DNA of 64,000 nt from Oceaniovalibus sp. ACAM 378 (GTDB lineage: Bacteria > Pseudomonadota > Alphaproteobacteria > Rhodobacterales > Rhodobacteraceae). Where the stretch lies: positions 186,001-250,000 of the forward strand of contig NZ_VSJK01000004.1 in assembly GCF_008085915.1 (NCBI RefSeq), read 5' to 3'. The notes under the pieces are model-generated. The model saw only the letters and a list, made by a program, of their open reading frames with translations, was not told the origin of the DNA and did not search any database. Below are positions 16,901-25,892 of this stretch, piece by piece. The position numbers were made by a program, and so were the translations under genes. Each line of letters starts with the position of its first letter. The stretch's first letter is position 1.

Positions 16901-19900
16901 ACGGCGATTACACCCTTGCACCCGAACGCGGGCGTGACGGTTATGACAGCCTGTTCGCCGATCTCGCCGACACGGGACGTCTGCCAGACCGTATCGCCCA
17001 TTTTTGGCTGGTCACCGGGGCCGAAAAGTTTCGTCCCGGCAGCAGTTTTTTCGACCGAAATCAGGAACATGGCTTTTACAGCCTGATGTTCATGGCTCAG
17101 GCGATGGCGGATCACGAGATCGGCCCGGTGCATGTCACGGTGATGACCAACGGCGCGGCTCAGGTGGCCGACGAACCGTTGCTCTATCCCGAAAAGACAA
17201 TGATTTCAGGCCCCTGCGGGGTTATCCCGCGCGAACTTCCGGGGCTGACCCTTTCCAGTCTCGACATTGATCTGCCGGTGAAACGGCGCGGCGGCGATGA
17301 CATGCTGGCCGACCGCCTGCTGACCGAACTTCTGTCCCCCGCAAGCGCGGAAACCGCCGCCCTGCGCGGTGCGCACCGGTTTGCCCAAACCCTGCGCGCA
17401 ACACCCCTCCCCGACGCGCCACCAACATTCAAGACGGGCTCTACATGGTTGATAACCGGCGGTTTTGGCGGAATCGGATTGGCCATGGCCGAACATCTGA
17501 TCGACAGCTGCGACGCCAACATAGTGCTGGTGACACGTCGCGCCCTGCCATCCCGTGCGGATTGGCCACGCCATCTGCGCACCCATGCACCTCAGGACGC
17601 GACGTCCCGCGCCATCACCGCGCTGCAACACCTTGAAGCGAAAAGCGAAAATGTAATGGTAGCGACCGCCGATGTGGTCGATGTGGACGGGATGCGCGCC
17701 GTCGCCGATGCCGCCCGCGCCCGTTTTGGCAGGATAACAGGCGTGATCCACGCCGCCGGAGCAATCGACGACGGCCCGTTCCTGACCAAAGACGTGTTGA
17801 GCGTAGAGGCCGTATTTGCACCAAAGATCAACGGCTTGCGGGTTCTGGATGCTCTGTTCCCGGATGGCACACTGGACACTCTGGTGCTGTTTTCATCCAC
17901 CTCAACGACGATCCGCGCCGCCGGACAAATCGATTATGTTGCCGCCAACGCCTATCTCAACGGGTTTGCCAAGGCGCGCAAAGGTGGCAAGACACGGGTG
18001 ATTTCGGTCAATTGGGGGGTCTGGGCGGACGTCGGCATGGCCGCCAACGCCACGCAAGAGCCTGTCATTGCGGAACAAACCGCCACTGCACAACCGCTGC
18101 TCGATACTGCCGGTTTCGATGCAGATGGTGCGCGGGTGTTTGAGAGCCGTTTCACCGCCTCTGAGCGCTGGGTGCTGGACCAGCATCGGACCAAGGCGGG
18201 CGACGCCCTGATGCCCGGCACCGGGTTCATCGAAATGATCGCCGAGGCGCTGGCCGCACAGGAACACGACGGCCCCTATGAAATCGCCGACCTGTATTTT
18301 CTACGCGCGCTGGACGTGGGCGAAGTGCCCCGCCGGGTGCAGGTGCGGCTGGCCGCAAATGAAGACGGGCTGTCGATTGTCCTGTGCAGTGCGGTCGACC
18401 ATGACGGGCGCACCGGGTTCCTGACCCATGCCGAGGCAACGGTTCTTCCCTTGAACGACGACGCGCAACCGCTTGATATCGCCGGTATCCGCGCCCGTTG
18501 CCGCAACATCCGCACATCCGACACCCGGCTGCAATCACCGCAAGAGGCGCAGTTGCAATTCGGCCCCCGCTGGCATGTGTTGCAAACCATGGCGTTTGGC
18601 GAGGGCGAAGGTCTGGCCGATCTGGCCCTGCCTGACGCGCTGAAGGATGACATCGATCAAGGCTACCGGCTGCATCCCGGGTTGATGGATCTTGCGACCG
18701 GCTGGGCGATCGAACTGATCCCCGAATACGCGCCCGATCACTTGTGGGTGCCGATGTCCTTTGGCGCGATCCGGGTGCACCGCCCGCTGCCCGCCCGGGT
18801 GGTCAGTTGGATGCGGCTGGCCCCTGGCGATCAGATGGACGGTTTCGCAGCTTTCGACATCACGATCACCGATGCAGATGGCAATATCTGTGTCGAGGTC
18901 TTCGACTTCGCAATGAAACGGCTGGCCACCAGCGCCGGTTTTGCCCGTGGCACTCCCGTGGCCGCGTCGGACCTGAGCTTTGACGCCCCGCGCACCCTGT
19001 CGGCGGATGAGGAACGGCTTGCCGATACTGTGGCCATGGGGATCCGCCCTGCCGAAGGTCCGGTTGCTTTGGACCGGGCGCTGACGCTTGCCTCCAAAAA
19101 AGGGTTGTCGCAGATCACCGTTTCGTCCCTGCCGCTTCCGGCGTTGATTCAGGCGGCTGACCGGGCCGTCACTGTCACCGATACGCCGGGCCAGACCTTT
19201 GATCGCCCGCAACTCGACAGCGATTACGTCGCGCCGCGCAATGCGGTCGAGCAAACACTGGCCGGATTCTGGCAGGCGCTTCTGGGTGTCGGTCAGGTCG
19301 GGGTGAACGACAGTTTCTTCGATCTTGGCGGGCATTCCCTGATCGCGGTTCGGTTGTTCGCGCAGATAAACAAGGCATTCGGTGTGCAGTTTCCAATCTC
19401 GGCGCTGTTTGAATCGCCCACCATAGCCACGATTTCCGAACGGATCGGCGCGCAGGTGGGCCATGTGACCGGCGGCGCGGCGGATGCGGGATCGACCACA
19501 CCCGCGACGGATCGGTACGACCATCTGGTCGCGCTGCATCAGGGCAACGGTGGGCCAAAGACGCCGATGTTCATTGTGGCAGGGATGTTCGGCAACGTGA
19601 TGAACCTGCGCCATCTCGGTCTGTCGCTGGGACAGGACCGGCCGGTTTACGGGCTGCAGGCGCGCGGGCTGACCGGCAATGCCGAGCCGCACCGCACCAT
19701 CCATGAGGCAGCGGCGGCCTATATCGCCGAGTTGCGGCGGATTCAGCCCGAGGGACCGTATCTTCTGGGCGGGTTTTCCGGCGGCGGAATCACCGCATGG
19801 GACATGGCGCGGCAGCTGCGCGCAGCAGGTGACGAGGTGGCGGTACTGGCGCTGCTCGACACGCCTCTGCCTGTCCGCCCCAGCCTGACGCGGCAGGACA

Positions 19901-20370
19901 AGGTATTGATAAAAATGCAAGAGTTCCGTCGCAAAGGGCTGTCATATCTGGGCGAATGGGCAAAGAACCGGGTGCAGTGGGAGATTGAGAAGCGCCGCGC
20001 GCTCGGACCGCAAGCCGAAGAAGCCGCCTTTGACAACGCCGGGATCGAGGCGGCGTTTCGCACTGCCGTCGCGCAATATGATCTGTCCCATTGGGACGGC
20101 CCGCTAACGCTGTTCCGCCCGCCTCTGGACCGGCGCTGGCAGGTGTCGGATGGCGCATGGGTCAGTGCCGCGCGGGAATATGTGCTGCCCGACAATGATC
20201 TGACCCGCTTTGCCCCGCAAACCGAGGTGATCGAGGTGCCCGGCGATCATGACAGCATGGTTCTGGTGCCCAATGTAAACGTATTGGCGGCGCGGCTGAA
20301 ATCGGTGATCCGCGCGGCGGAACGGGCGCGCCGATCGCCCCGGACCCAAAACCGGACGGCCGCAGAATGA
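13987..20370 (+). CDS. single-module type I polyketide synthase, KS-AT-KR-DH-ACP-TE
   Basis: Encodes 2127 residues. Domains in order: ketosynthase (about 10-435; Cys183 in TACSTS, His319 in ECHGTGT, His359 in NIGHLDT); acyltransferase (about 535-830; Ser631 in GHSMGE, with AAHS where HAFH or YASH usually marks the substrate); ketoreductase (Rossmann TGGFGGIG at Thr1157, Tyr in DYVAAN); dehydratase (about 1385-1650; His1400 and the HPGLMD aspartate); acyl carrier (Ser1784 in DLGGHSL); thioesterase (Ser1931 in GGFSGGG). All catalytic residues are present. KR before DH is not the usual order. No enoylreductase or methyltransferase is seen. One malonyl-type extension, reduction, dehydration and release are predicted. 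Its stop overlaps the next gene (ATGA). Confidence 0.95.
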   Translation: MTTPKRQTGEDIAIVGMALTVPGADSPDAFWSNLSAGVESIRRLSEDELLAAGESPDRMRRKNYVPAAAVLDGLADFDADFFGFSPKEAAILDPQHRKFMETAWAAMEHAGHPPATLGGRVGVFAGCGMGSYFYFNICSNPDLVNDTGMFLLRHTGNDKDFLSTRVSHLFDLNGPSINLQTACSTSLVAVHYACKALNDGDCDMALAGGVTIELPHGRGYEFKENEILSPDGHCHAFDHRAQGTVFGSGAGTVALRRLSDALRDGDHIWAVIKGSAVNNDGAAKAGYLAPSVDGQASAIRQALERSGVPAETLGYVECHGTGTFLGDPIEVTALTEAWRSQTDATAFARIGSVKTNIGHLDTAAGVAGLIKTALALHHGQIPPSLGYESPNPAIDFDNSPFQVADRLTDWPIAGTRRAAVNALGVGGTNAHAILEQAPTRAASEDSDFPFQILTLSAKSKAALDANAQALADHLRTHPEQPLADIAFTLKEGRAGFDKRRVLVAETHEQAIALLESGDTRRVFTHDKVADNPGVVFMFPGGGAQYPDMARDLYETEPVFAEWMDRGLDHLAPQLDYDIRALWLPEAGQSEAAAKALQKPSVQLPLIMIVEYALAQLWISWGVKPTALVGHSMGENVAACLAGVIGFEDCIDLILLRGRLFDTVPAGGMLSISLSPVALAPLLNDDIDIASTNAPGLTAVSGPQDALDRLAEVLREKDIEFQRIAIDIAAHSRMLDPILSDYRAFLAGIELSAPMLPVISNRTGQPLSDEQATDPDYWVGQLRNTVRFSDCIDYLTREPRRVYLECGPGKALSSLTQMCGASPGQVLSSLRHPDQDMADDAFHFQTLGRLWATGVSIDWPQIWGEARRNRVPLPTYQFQRARYFIEPGKAVAGAESAPLRRADDIADWGWSTVWRPRLAGLDAELEDTLITPLKWLIFLDDSGTGRAVASRLTEAGHMVSTVRSGDTFARLADGDYTLAPERGRDGYDSLFADLADTGRLPDRIAHFWLVTGAEKFRPGSSFFDRNQEHGFYSLMFMAQAMADHEIGPVHVTVMTNGAAQVADEPLLYPEKTMISGPCGVIPRELPGLTLSSLDIDLPVKRRGGDDMLADRLLTELLSPASAETAALRGAHRFAQTLRATPLPDAPPTFKTGSTWLITGGFGGIGLAMAEHLIDSCDANIVLVTRRALPSRADWPRHLRTHAPQDATSRAITALQHLEAKSENVMVATADVVDVDGMRAVADAARARFGRITGVIHAAGAIDDGPFLTKDVLSVEAVFAPKINGLRVLDALFPDGTLDTLVLFSSTSTTIRAAGQIDYVAANAYLNGFAKARKGGKTRVISVNWGVWADVGMAANATQEPVIAEQTATAQPLLDTAGFDADGARVFESRFTASERWVLDQHRTKAGDALMPGTGFIEMIAEALAAQEHDGPYEIADLYFLRALDVGEVPRRVQVRLAANEDGLSIVLCSAVDHDGRTGFLTHAEATVLPLNDDAQPLDIAGIRARCRNIRTSDTRLQSPQEAQLQFGPRWHVLQTMAFGEGEGLADLALPDALKDDIDQGYRLHPGLMDLATGWAIELIPEYAPDHLWVPMSFGAIRVHRPLPARVVSWMRLAPGDQMDGFAAFDITITDADGNICVEVFDFAMKRLATSAGFARGTPVAASDLSFDAPRTLSADEERLADTVAMGIRPAEGPVALDRALTLASKKGLSQITVSSLPLPALIQAADRAVTVTDTPGQTFDRPQLDSDYVAPRNAVEQTLAGFWQALLGVGQVGVNDSFFDLGGHSLIAVRLFAQINKAFGVQFPISALFESPTIATISERIGAQVGHVTGGAADAGSTTPATDRYDHLVALHQGNGGPKTPMFIVAGMFGNVMNLRHLGLSLGQDRPVYGLQARGLTGNAEPHRTIHEAAAAYIAELRRIQPEGPYLLGGFSGGGITAWDMARQLRAAGDEVAVLALLDTPLPVRPSLTRQDKVLIKMQEFRRKGLSYLGEWAKNRVQWEIEKRRALGPQAEEAAFDNAGIEAAFRTAVAQYDLSHWDGPLTLFRPPLDRRWQVSDGAWVSAAREYVLPDNDLTRFAPQTEVIEVPGDHDSMVLVPNVNVLAARLKSVIRAAERARRSPRTQNRTAAE

Positions 20371-21362
20371 GCGCGCCGCGTCTGTTGTGTGTGCTGCTGA
20401 ACTGGCGCACGCCCGGCATGACCCTGCGCGCGGCAGCAGCGGCGCTGCGCGACATGGCCGGGATCGCGGGCGAGCTGGTGATCGTCGACAACGATTCCGA
20501 CGATGGGTCGTTTGAACGGTTAACGGCCGAAGTGGCGTCCCGGAACTGGCCTGTGCGGGTGCTGCAATCCGGACGCAACGGTGGATTTGGGGCGGGCAAT
20601 AATTTCGGCATCCGCGCCGGAATGTCCGACGGCTTGGCGCCCGATTATATCTATGTGCTGAATTCCGACGCCTTTCCCGATCCGGGCTGCATCCCGGCCT
20701 TGCTGGGGTTTCTCGAGAACCACCCGAAGGCCGGGTTTGCAGGCAGCCATGTGCGGGGCGAAGACGGGGTGGACCATTGCACCTGCTTCCGCTTCCCGTC
20801 AGTCACCGGCGAATTCGAGGGCGCGGTGCGCACTGGTATCGTGTCGCGCCTGTTGAAAAACTCCATCGTGCCGCTGGCGCTTCCAACCCGTGCCACCCGG
20901 GTCGATTGGGTGGCGGGGGCCAGCCTGATGATGCGCCGCGCGGCGCTGGATGACATCGGCTTGTTCGACGAGACGTTCTTTCTTTATTTTGAGGAAACCG
21001 ATCTGGCTCTACGCGCCGCCCGCGCCGGGTGGCAGACATGGTATGTGCCGGAAAGCCGGATCGTCCATGTGGGGTCGGTCAGCACCGGCATGAAAACATG
21101 GGAGCGGATGCCGCAATACTGGTTCGACTCCCGCCGCCGCTATTTTACGAAAAATCATGGCCGCGCCTATGCCGGTGCCGCAACACTGTCACTGATTGCC
21201 GGGTCGGCGCTGTGGCGGCTGCGCTGCGCGCTGAGCAGGCGCGATGTGCGCGACCCAAAGGCTTTCCTGCGCGACCTGATTGCGTTCTCTCTGCGCCGCG
21301 ATACAAGCCCGAAACCGACAGCTCTGCCGACTGAACGCCGTCTTACCGAGGATCCGAAATGA
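20367..21362 (+). CDS. family 2 glycosyltransferase (rhamnosyltransferase-like)
   Basis: Encodes 331 residues. The GT-A motifs are LLCVLLNWRTPGMTL, VIVDNDSDDGS, GGFGAGNNFGI, the metal site VLNSDAFPD, and the catalytic-region motif FLYFEETDLALRARAG-like FFLYFEETDLALRA. This is the WcaA/RfbF-like subgroup that often adds deoxysugars. The start codon overlaps the PKS stop (ATGA), and its stop overlaps the NRPS start (ATGA). The enzyme is therefore translated in a chain with both megasynthases and is a good candidate for glycosylating their product, or for building the glycan to which the product is joined. Confidence 0.9.
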   Translation: MSAPRLLCVLLNWRTPGMTLRAAAAALRDMAGIAGELVIVDNDSDDGSFERLTAEVASRNWPVRVLQSGRNGGFGAGNNFGIRAGMSDGLAPDYIYVLNSDAFPDPGCIPALLGFLENHPKAGFAGSHVRGEDGVDHCTCFRFPSVTGEFEGAVRTGIVSRLLKNSIVPLALPTRATRVDWVAGASLMMRRAALDDIGLFDETFFLYFEETDLALRAARAGWQTWYVPESRIVHVGSVSTGMKTWERMPQYWFDSRRRYFTKNHGRAYAGAATLSLIAGSALWRLRCALSRRDVRDPKAFLRDLIAFSLRRDTSPKPTALPTERRLTEDPK

Positions 21363-24300
21363 CCCAGTTTTCCGCTGTTCTGATCGGGGGTGAATCCCTG
21401 TTGATCGCTTGTGGCGACATGCTGCTTTCCCGGGGGCACCGGATTGCCGCCGTGGTCTCCCGCGACGCCGATATCGCCGGTTGGGCCGAAAAGCACGCGA
21501 TCGCCTGTGTGCGACGCCCCGCCGACCTGACGGATGCGATTGGCCCTTTCGACTGGTTGCTGTCCATCGCCAACCTGTCGCTTATTCCCGGTGCGGTGCT
21601 GGCGATGCCGGCAAAGGGCGCGGTGAACTTCCACGATGGCCCGCTTCCTGCCATGGCCGGGCTGAACACCCCGGCATGGGCGCGGATGCTGGGCCACGGG
21701 CAGCACGGCGTGACCTGGCACGTGATCGAGGGTGGTATCGACGAAGGCGATATCCTTGAGCAGCGTGAGTTTGACATTGCGCCCGAGGACACGGCGTTTT
21801 CACTGAACTCCAAGGCCTATGCGGCAGCGATGGAGTCTTTTCCCGCGCTGGTCGCTCAGTTGGAAACCGGGCTGAACCGCCAGCCGCAGGATCTGACCAC
21901 CCGCCGATATTTCGCCCGTGATGATCGTCCGGCGGGGGGCGGCTTTATCGATCCCGCAGGGTCTGTGATGGATGCGGTCGCGTTGATCCGCGGGCTGGAT
22001 TTCGGCGGCTATCGCAATCCGCTGACCCGGGCGAAACTCGCCACGCCACGCCTGCCGCTGCTGATCGGATCGGTCGCGGACTCAACGGAGACCGGCACGC
22101 CCGGAACCGTCATGTCCAACGCTGATGGCACGATCACTCTTGCCTTCGCCGATGGAGCGCTGGTGCTTTCGGGGCTGACCGGTCCGCTGGGCGAAACGGT
22201 GGACATCGCGTCCCTTGTAAAGGTGGGCGACAGACTGTCCGCACCTGACGTGCAAAGCGCCGCAACGCTGGCGAGTCTGGCCTCGGGCGATGGATATTGG
22301 CGCGGCAGGCTGGTCGCGGCGAATCCGCTGCCGATGCCGCTGGCCGGGCGGCTTGGCACCCCCGACTGGACCAACCGCCCGCTGTCCCTGCCGGCACTTT
22401 CCGCCGTTGAAACGATCGCCGTGGTCGGGCAATGGGCGCTGCTGTCCAGCGGCGAGGCCTCGGGTGATATCGGCTATTCCAGCGCCGCGCTGGCCGCCCA
22501 TGTAAAGGCCGCGCCGGGCCTGATCGCCACCACCGCGTTTCTGAGGGTAACGCGCGGCGATCTCCCCGCCACGATTACCGCAATCGAACCGCAGCTTGAT
22601 CGGATCGCCAAGACCCCCGGCTTTGCGCGCGATCTGTTCACCCGTGACCCCGACATCGCCTTCAATCGCCCGGGCGTGGCAATCAGCGAGGTGGGCCCGG
22701 TGTACGGCACGCCGCTGACGCTGACGCTGGGCGATACGCCCACCCTGCACTGGGATCGTGATCGGCTGTCCGATGACGCCGCCGCCCTGCTGGCCACACG
22801 TCTGGAACATCTGGCGGTCGAACTCGCCGCCGGTCGCCCGTCTGCCCTGCCCGCCAGTGAAACCGCGCTGTTCGATGGTTGGAACGCGACGCAAACGGAT
22901 CATGACCGCGCCCTGACCATCCATGCCGCGTTCGAAGCGCAGGTGGCGAAAACCCCGGACGCGACCGCGCTGGTGTTTGAATCCGAAATCCTGAGTTATG
23001 CTGCCCTGAACACTGCCGCCAACCGCATGGCCCATGTGTTGCGCGACATGGGGGTCGGCCCGGGGTCGAATGTCGGGATCTGCGTGCGACGCTCGCCCGA
23101 CCTGTTGATCGGCACGCTGGCGATCCTCAAGGCCGGGGGGGCCTATGTGCCGCTTGACCCCGCCTATCCCGCCGACCGTATCGCGCATTTTGTGCAGGAC
23201 AGCGGTGCACAGGTCATCGTCGCCCAGCCCGAACTGATCACAGCCCTGCCCGCCTCCAACGCCAAGGTGCTTGCCACCAATGATCCGCGCATCGCCGGGG
23301 CCGACGCCAGCAACCCCACGGGTGGCGCTGCGCCGGAAGACCTTGCCTATCTGATCTATACCTCGGGCTCGACAGGTCTGCCCAAGGGCGTGATGATCGA
23401 GCACCGCAACGTTGCGAACTTCTTCACCGGTATGGATCAGCGGATCGATCACACGGCGGGTGCCGTCTGGCTTGGCGTGACATCTCTGTCCTTCGACATT
23501 TCGGTTCTGGAGCTGTTCTGGACACTGGCGCGGGGCTTCAAGCTGATCCTGTCCTCGGACGAAAACCGCGCCTTGATCGCCGGAGACACCCCCGCCGTCA
23601 GCGACCGGCATATCGATTTCAACCTGTTTTATTGGGGCAATGACGACGGTGTCGGGCCGAAAAAATACGAACTGCTGCTTGAAGGCGCCAAGTTTGCCGA
23701 TACCCATGGGTTCAACGCCGTCTGGACGCCCGAGCGGCACTTTCACGCTTTTGGCGGCCCCTATCCCAACCCTTCGGTCACCGGGGCCGCCGTGGCGGCG
23801 GTGACGCAGAACCTGTCTGTGCGCGCCGGATCCTGCGTTGCGCCATTGCACCATCCGGCCCGGATCGCCGAAGAATGGGCGGTGATCGACAACCTGACCA
23901 ACGGGCGCACCGGTCTTGCCATCGCCAGCGGCTGGCAGCCTGACGACTTTGTGCTGATGCCCGAAAACACGCCCCCCGCCAATAAACCCGCGATGTTCGC
24001 CGCCATCGAGACCCTGCGCAAACTCTGGCGCGGCGAAGCGGTGGAGTTTCCCCGCGCCGACGGCACGCCCTTGGCCGTGGTGACGCAACCCCGCCCGGTC
24101 TCCGCCGTACTGCCGATCTGGGTGACAACGGCCGGTAACCCCGACACATGGCGCGAGGCGGGCAGCATTGGTGCCAATGTGCTGACCCATCTGTTGGGTC
24201 AAAGCGTGGATGAGGTTGCGGGCAAGATCACCCTCTATCACGAGGCCCTGCGCGCAGCGGGCCATGACCCGGCGGACCACAAAGTCACACTGATGCTGCA

Positions 24301-25888
24301 CACCTATCTGGCCGAAACCCGTGATCTGGCGCGCGACATCGCCCGCGAACCGATGAAGGATTACCTGCGCAGCGCGGCGGGCCTGATCAAGCAATACGCC
24401 TGGGCCTTTCCCGCCTTCAAACGTCCCGCAGGCGTGACCAACCCGTTTGAGGTGGATCTGGGCGGATTGGCCGAGGAGGAGCTGGAGGCGATCCTTGATT
24501 TCGCATTTCAGCGGTATTTCGACGACTCAGGAATGTTTGGCACCGTGGATGATGCGGTAGCCCGGGCGGAACAGTTGAAAAAGATCGGCGTGGATGAAAT
24601 CGCCTGTCTGATCGACTATGGCATCGCGCCGGGTGTCGTGATGGAGGGTTTGAAACCGCTGGCCGAGGCGTTGAAGCGCGCCAATGCCGGATGGACCCCT
24701 GCCGAGGATGATTTTTCCATCGCCGCACAGATCCGCCGCCACGGGGTCACACATCTGCAATGCACGCCGTCGATGGCGCGGATGATCGCGATGAACGACG
24801 ACGCGCGCAGCGCATTGTCGCGGGTGCAAACGCTAATGGTCGGCGGCGAAGCTCTGTCCGGCGATCTGGTGAAATCGCTGCAATCCGCGTCTGGCGCGAC
24901 GATCCTGAACATGTATGGCCCCACCGAAACGACCATCTGGTCCACTGTGCAGCCCGTCACTGATGCCGCGCCCGATGTGCAATCCATTGGCACGCCGATC
25001 GCGAACACGCGGGTATATGTGCTGGATTCCGAGAGAAATCCGGTGCCCCTCGGGGTTGCAGGCGAGTTGGTGATCGCGGGCGAAGGCGTCGCGCGCGGGT
25101 ACTGGCAGCAGGATGCAATGACCGCAGAGCGTTTTGCGCCAGACCCGTTCGGCAGTGGCCGCATGTACCGCACCGGCGATCTGGTCCGCTGGCGGATCGA
25201 CGGCAGTCTGGATTTTCTCGGCCGCACCGATCATCAGGTCAAAATTCGCGGGCACCGGATTGAACTGGGCGAAATCGAAGCCCGGCTGGCCGAACATCCG
25301 GCGGTCAAACAGGCGGTGGTCATTTCGAGGAATATGGGCGGCGATACACGGCTGGTGGCCTATGTCATCGCCGATCCGGCGCTGTCGGACAAAGCCATGC
25401 GCGCGCAGCTTTCTTCCCTGCCTGACATCATGATCCCCGCGCATCTGGTGGTGCTGGACCGTTTCCCCCTGACCCCGAACAAGAAGGTAGATCGCAACGC
25501 CCTGCCCGAGCCGAAATCGCCGCGATCCGTCCGGGCTGCCAATATTGCCGCCGCGCCTGCGAATGAAACAGAAACAGCGATCGCCGCATTGTGGCAGCGG
25601 ATTCTCGGGGTCGGCGACATCCGTCCCGACGACAACTTCTTTACCCTTGGCGGTCACTCCCTGCTGGCAGTTCAGGCGCACCGCGAGTTGAAAGAGGCAC
25701 TGGCAGCACCGCGCCTGTCGATCACCGACATCTTCCGCTTTCCCACCCTCTCGGCGCTGGCCGCCCATGTGGACGCAGGCAAGGGGCGCGAAACGCCACC
25801 GGTTGACGCCACCGCCCCCGAGGGCGACACAAGGGCCGACACCATGTCGCGCCGGCGCGCGATGCGGGCTGAACGCGGAGCACGCTGA
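21359..25888 (+). CDS. NRPS initiation-type protein: formyltransferase, adenylation domain with inserted luciferase-like monooxygenase, PCP
   Basis: Encodes 1509 residues. Residues 1-210 are a formyltransferase fold with the catalytic triad Asn90, His92 (NFHDGPLP) and Asp128 (GIDEGD), followed by an FMT-C-like segment to about 310. Residues 330-500 resemble a worn condensation-domain remnant without HHxxxDG. The adenylation domain begins near 520 (core YTSGSTGLPKGV). After the FDISVLELFW region it is interrupted at about 750-1110 by a luciferase-like FMN monooxygenase (DGVGPKKYELLLEGAKFAD, GFNAVWTPERHFHAFGG), then resumes (HGVTHLQCTPSM, NMYGPTETT, YRTGD, K in NKKVDRN). A carrier domain ends it (Ser1434 in LGGHSL). 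The insert fits the MupA/Atu3671-type family. No thioesterase. Confidence 0.93.
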   Translation: MTQFSAVLIGGESLLIACGDMLLSRGHRIAAVVSRDADIAGWAEKHAIACVRRPADLTDAIGPFDWLLSIANLSLIPGAVLAMPAKGAVNFHDGPLPAMAGLNTPAWARMLGHGQHGVTWHVIEGGIDEGDILEQREFDIAPEDTAFSLNSKAYAAAMESFPALVAQLETGLNRQPQDLTTRRYFARDDRPAGGGFIDPAGSVMDAVALIRGLDFGGYRNPLTRAKLATPRLPLLIGSVADSTETGTPGTVMSNADGTITLAFADGALVLSGLTGPLGETVDIASLVKVGDRLSAPDVQSAATLASLASGDGYWRGRLVAANPLPMPLAGRLGTPDWTNRPLSLPALSAVETIAVVGQWALLSSGEASGDIGYSSAALAAHVKAAPGLIATTAFLRVTRGDLPATITAIEPQLDRIAKTPGFARDLFTRDPDIAFNRPGVAISEVGPVYGTPLTLTLGDTPTLHWDRDRLSDDAAALLATRLEHLAVELAAGRPSALPASETALFDGWNATQTDHDRALTIHAAFEAQVAKTPDATALVFESEILSYAALNTAANRMAHVLRDMGVGPGSNVGICVRRSPDLLIGTLAILKAGGAYVPLDPAYPADRIAHFVQDSGAQVIVAQPELITALPASNAKVLATNDPRIAGADASNPTGGAAPEDLAYLIYTSGSTGLPKGVMIEHRNVANFFTGMDQRIDHTAGAVWLGVTSLSFDISVLELFWTLARGFKLILSSDENRALIAGDTPAVSDRHIDFNLFYWGNDDGVGPKKYELLLEGAKFADTHGFNAVWTPERHFHAFGGPYPNPSVTGAAVAAVTQNLSVRAGSCVAPLHHPARIAEEWAVIDNLTNGRTGLAIASGWQPDDFVLMPENTPPANKPAMFAAIETLRKLWRGEAVEFPRADGTPLAVVTQPRPVSAVLPIWVTTAGNPDTWREAGSIGANVLTHLLGQSVDEVAGKITLYHEALRAAGHDPADHKVTLMLHTYLAETRDLARDIAREPMKDYLRSAAGLIKQYAWAFPAFKRPAGVTNPFEVDLGGLAEEELEAILDFAFQRYFDDSGMFGTVDDAVARAEQLKKIGVDEIACLIDYGIAPGVVMEGLKPLAEALKRANAGWTPAEDDFSIAAQIRRHGVTHLQCTPSMARMIAMNDDARSALSRVQTLMVGGEALSGDLVKSLQSASGATILNMYGPTETTIWSTVQPVTDAAPDVQSIGTPIANTRVYVLDSERNPVPLGVAGELVIAGEGVARGYWQQDAMTAERFAPDPFGSGRMYRTGDLVRWRIDGSLDFLGRTDHQVKIRGHRIELGEIEARLAEHPAVKQAVVISRNMGGDTRLVAYVIADPALSDKAMRAQLSSLPDIMIPAHLVVLDRFPLTPNKKVDRNALPEPKSPRSVRAANIAAAPANETETAIAALWQRILGVGDIRPDDNFFTLGGHSLLAVQAHRELKEALAAPRLSITDIFRFPTLSALAAHVDAGKGRETPPVDATAPEGDTRADTMSRRRAMRAERGAR

Positions 25889-25892
25889 CCAT

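Noticed and set aside
18535-19920. 461-codon antisense frame inside the PKS gene
   Set aside because: Shadow frame; no domain, and the plus strand encodes DH, ACP and TE motifs throughout.
22082-24394. 770-codon antisense frame inside the NRPS gene
   Set aside because: Typical shadow of high-GC coding DNA. The plus strand carries unmistakable formyltransferase, adenylation and monooxygenase motifs.
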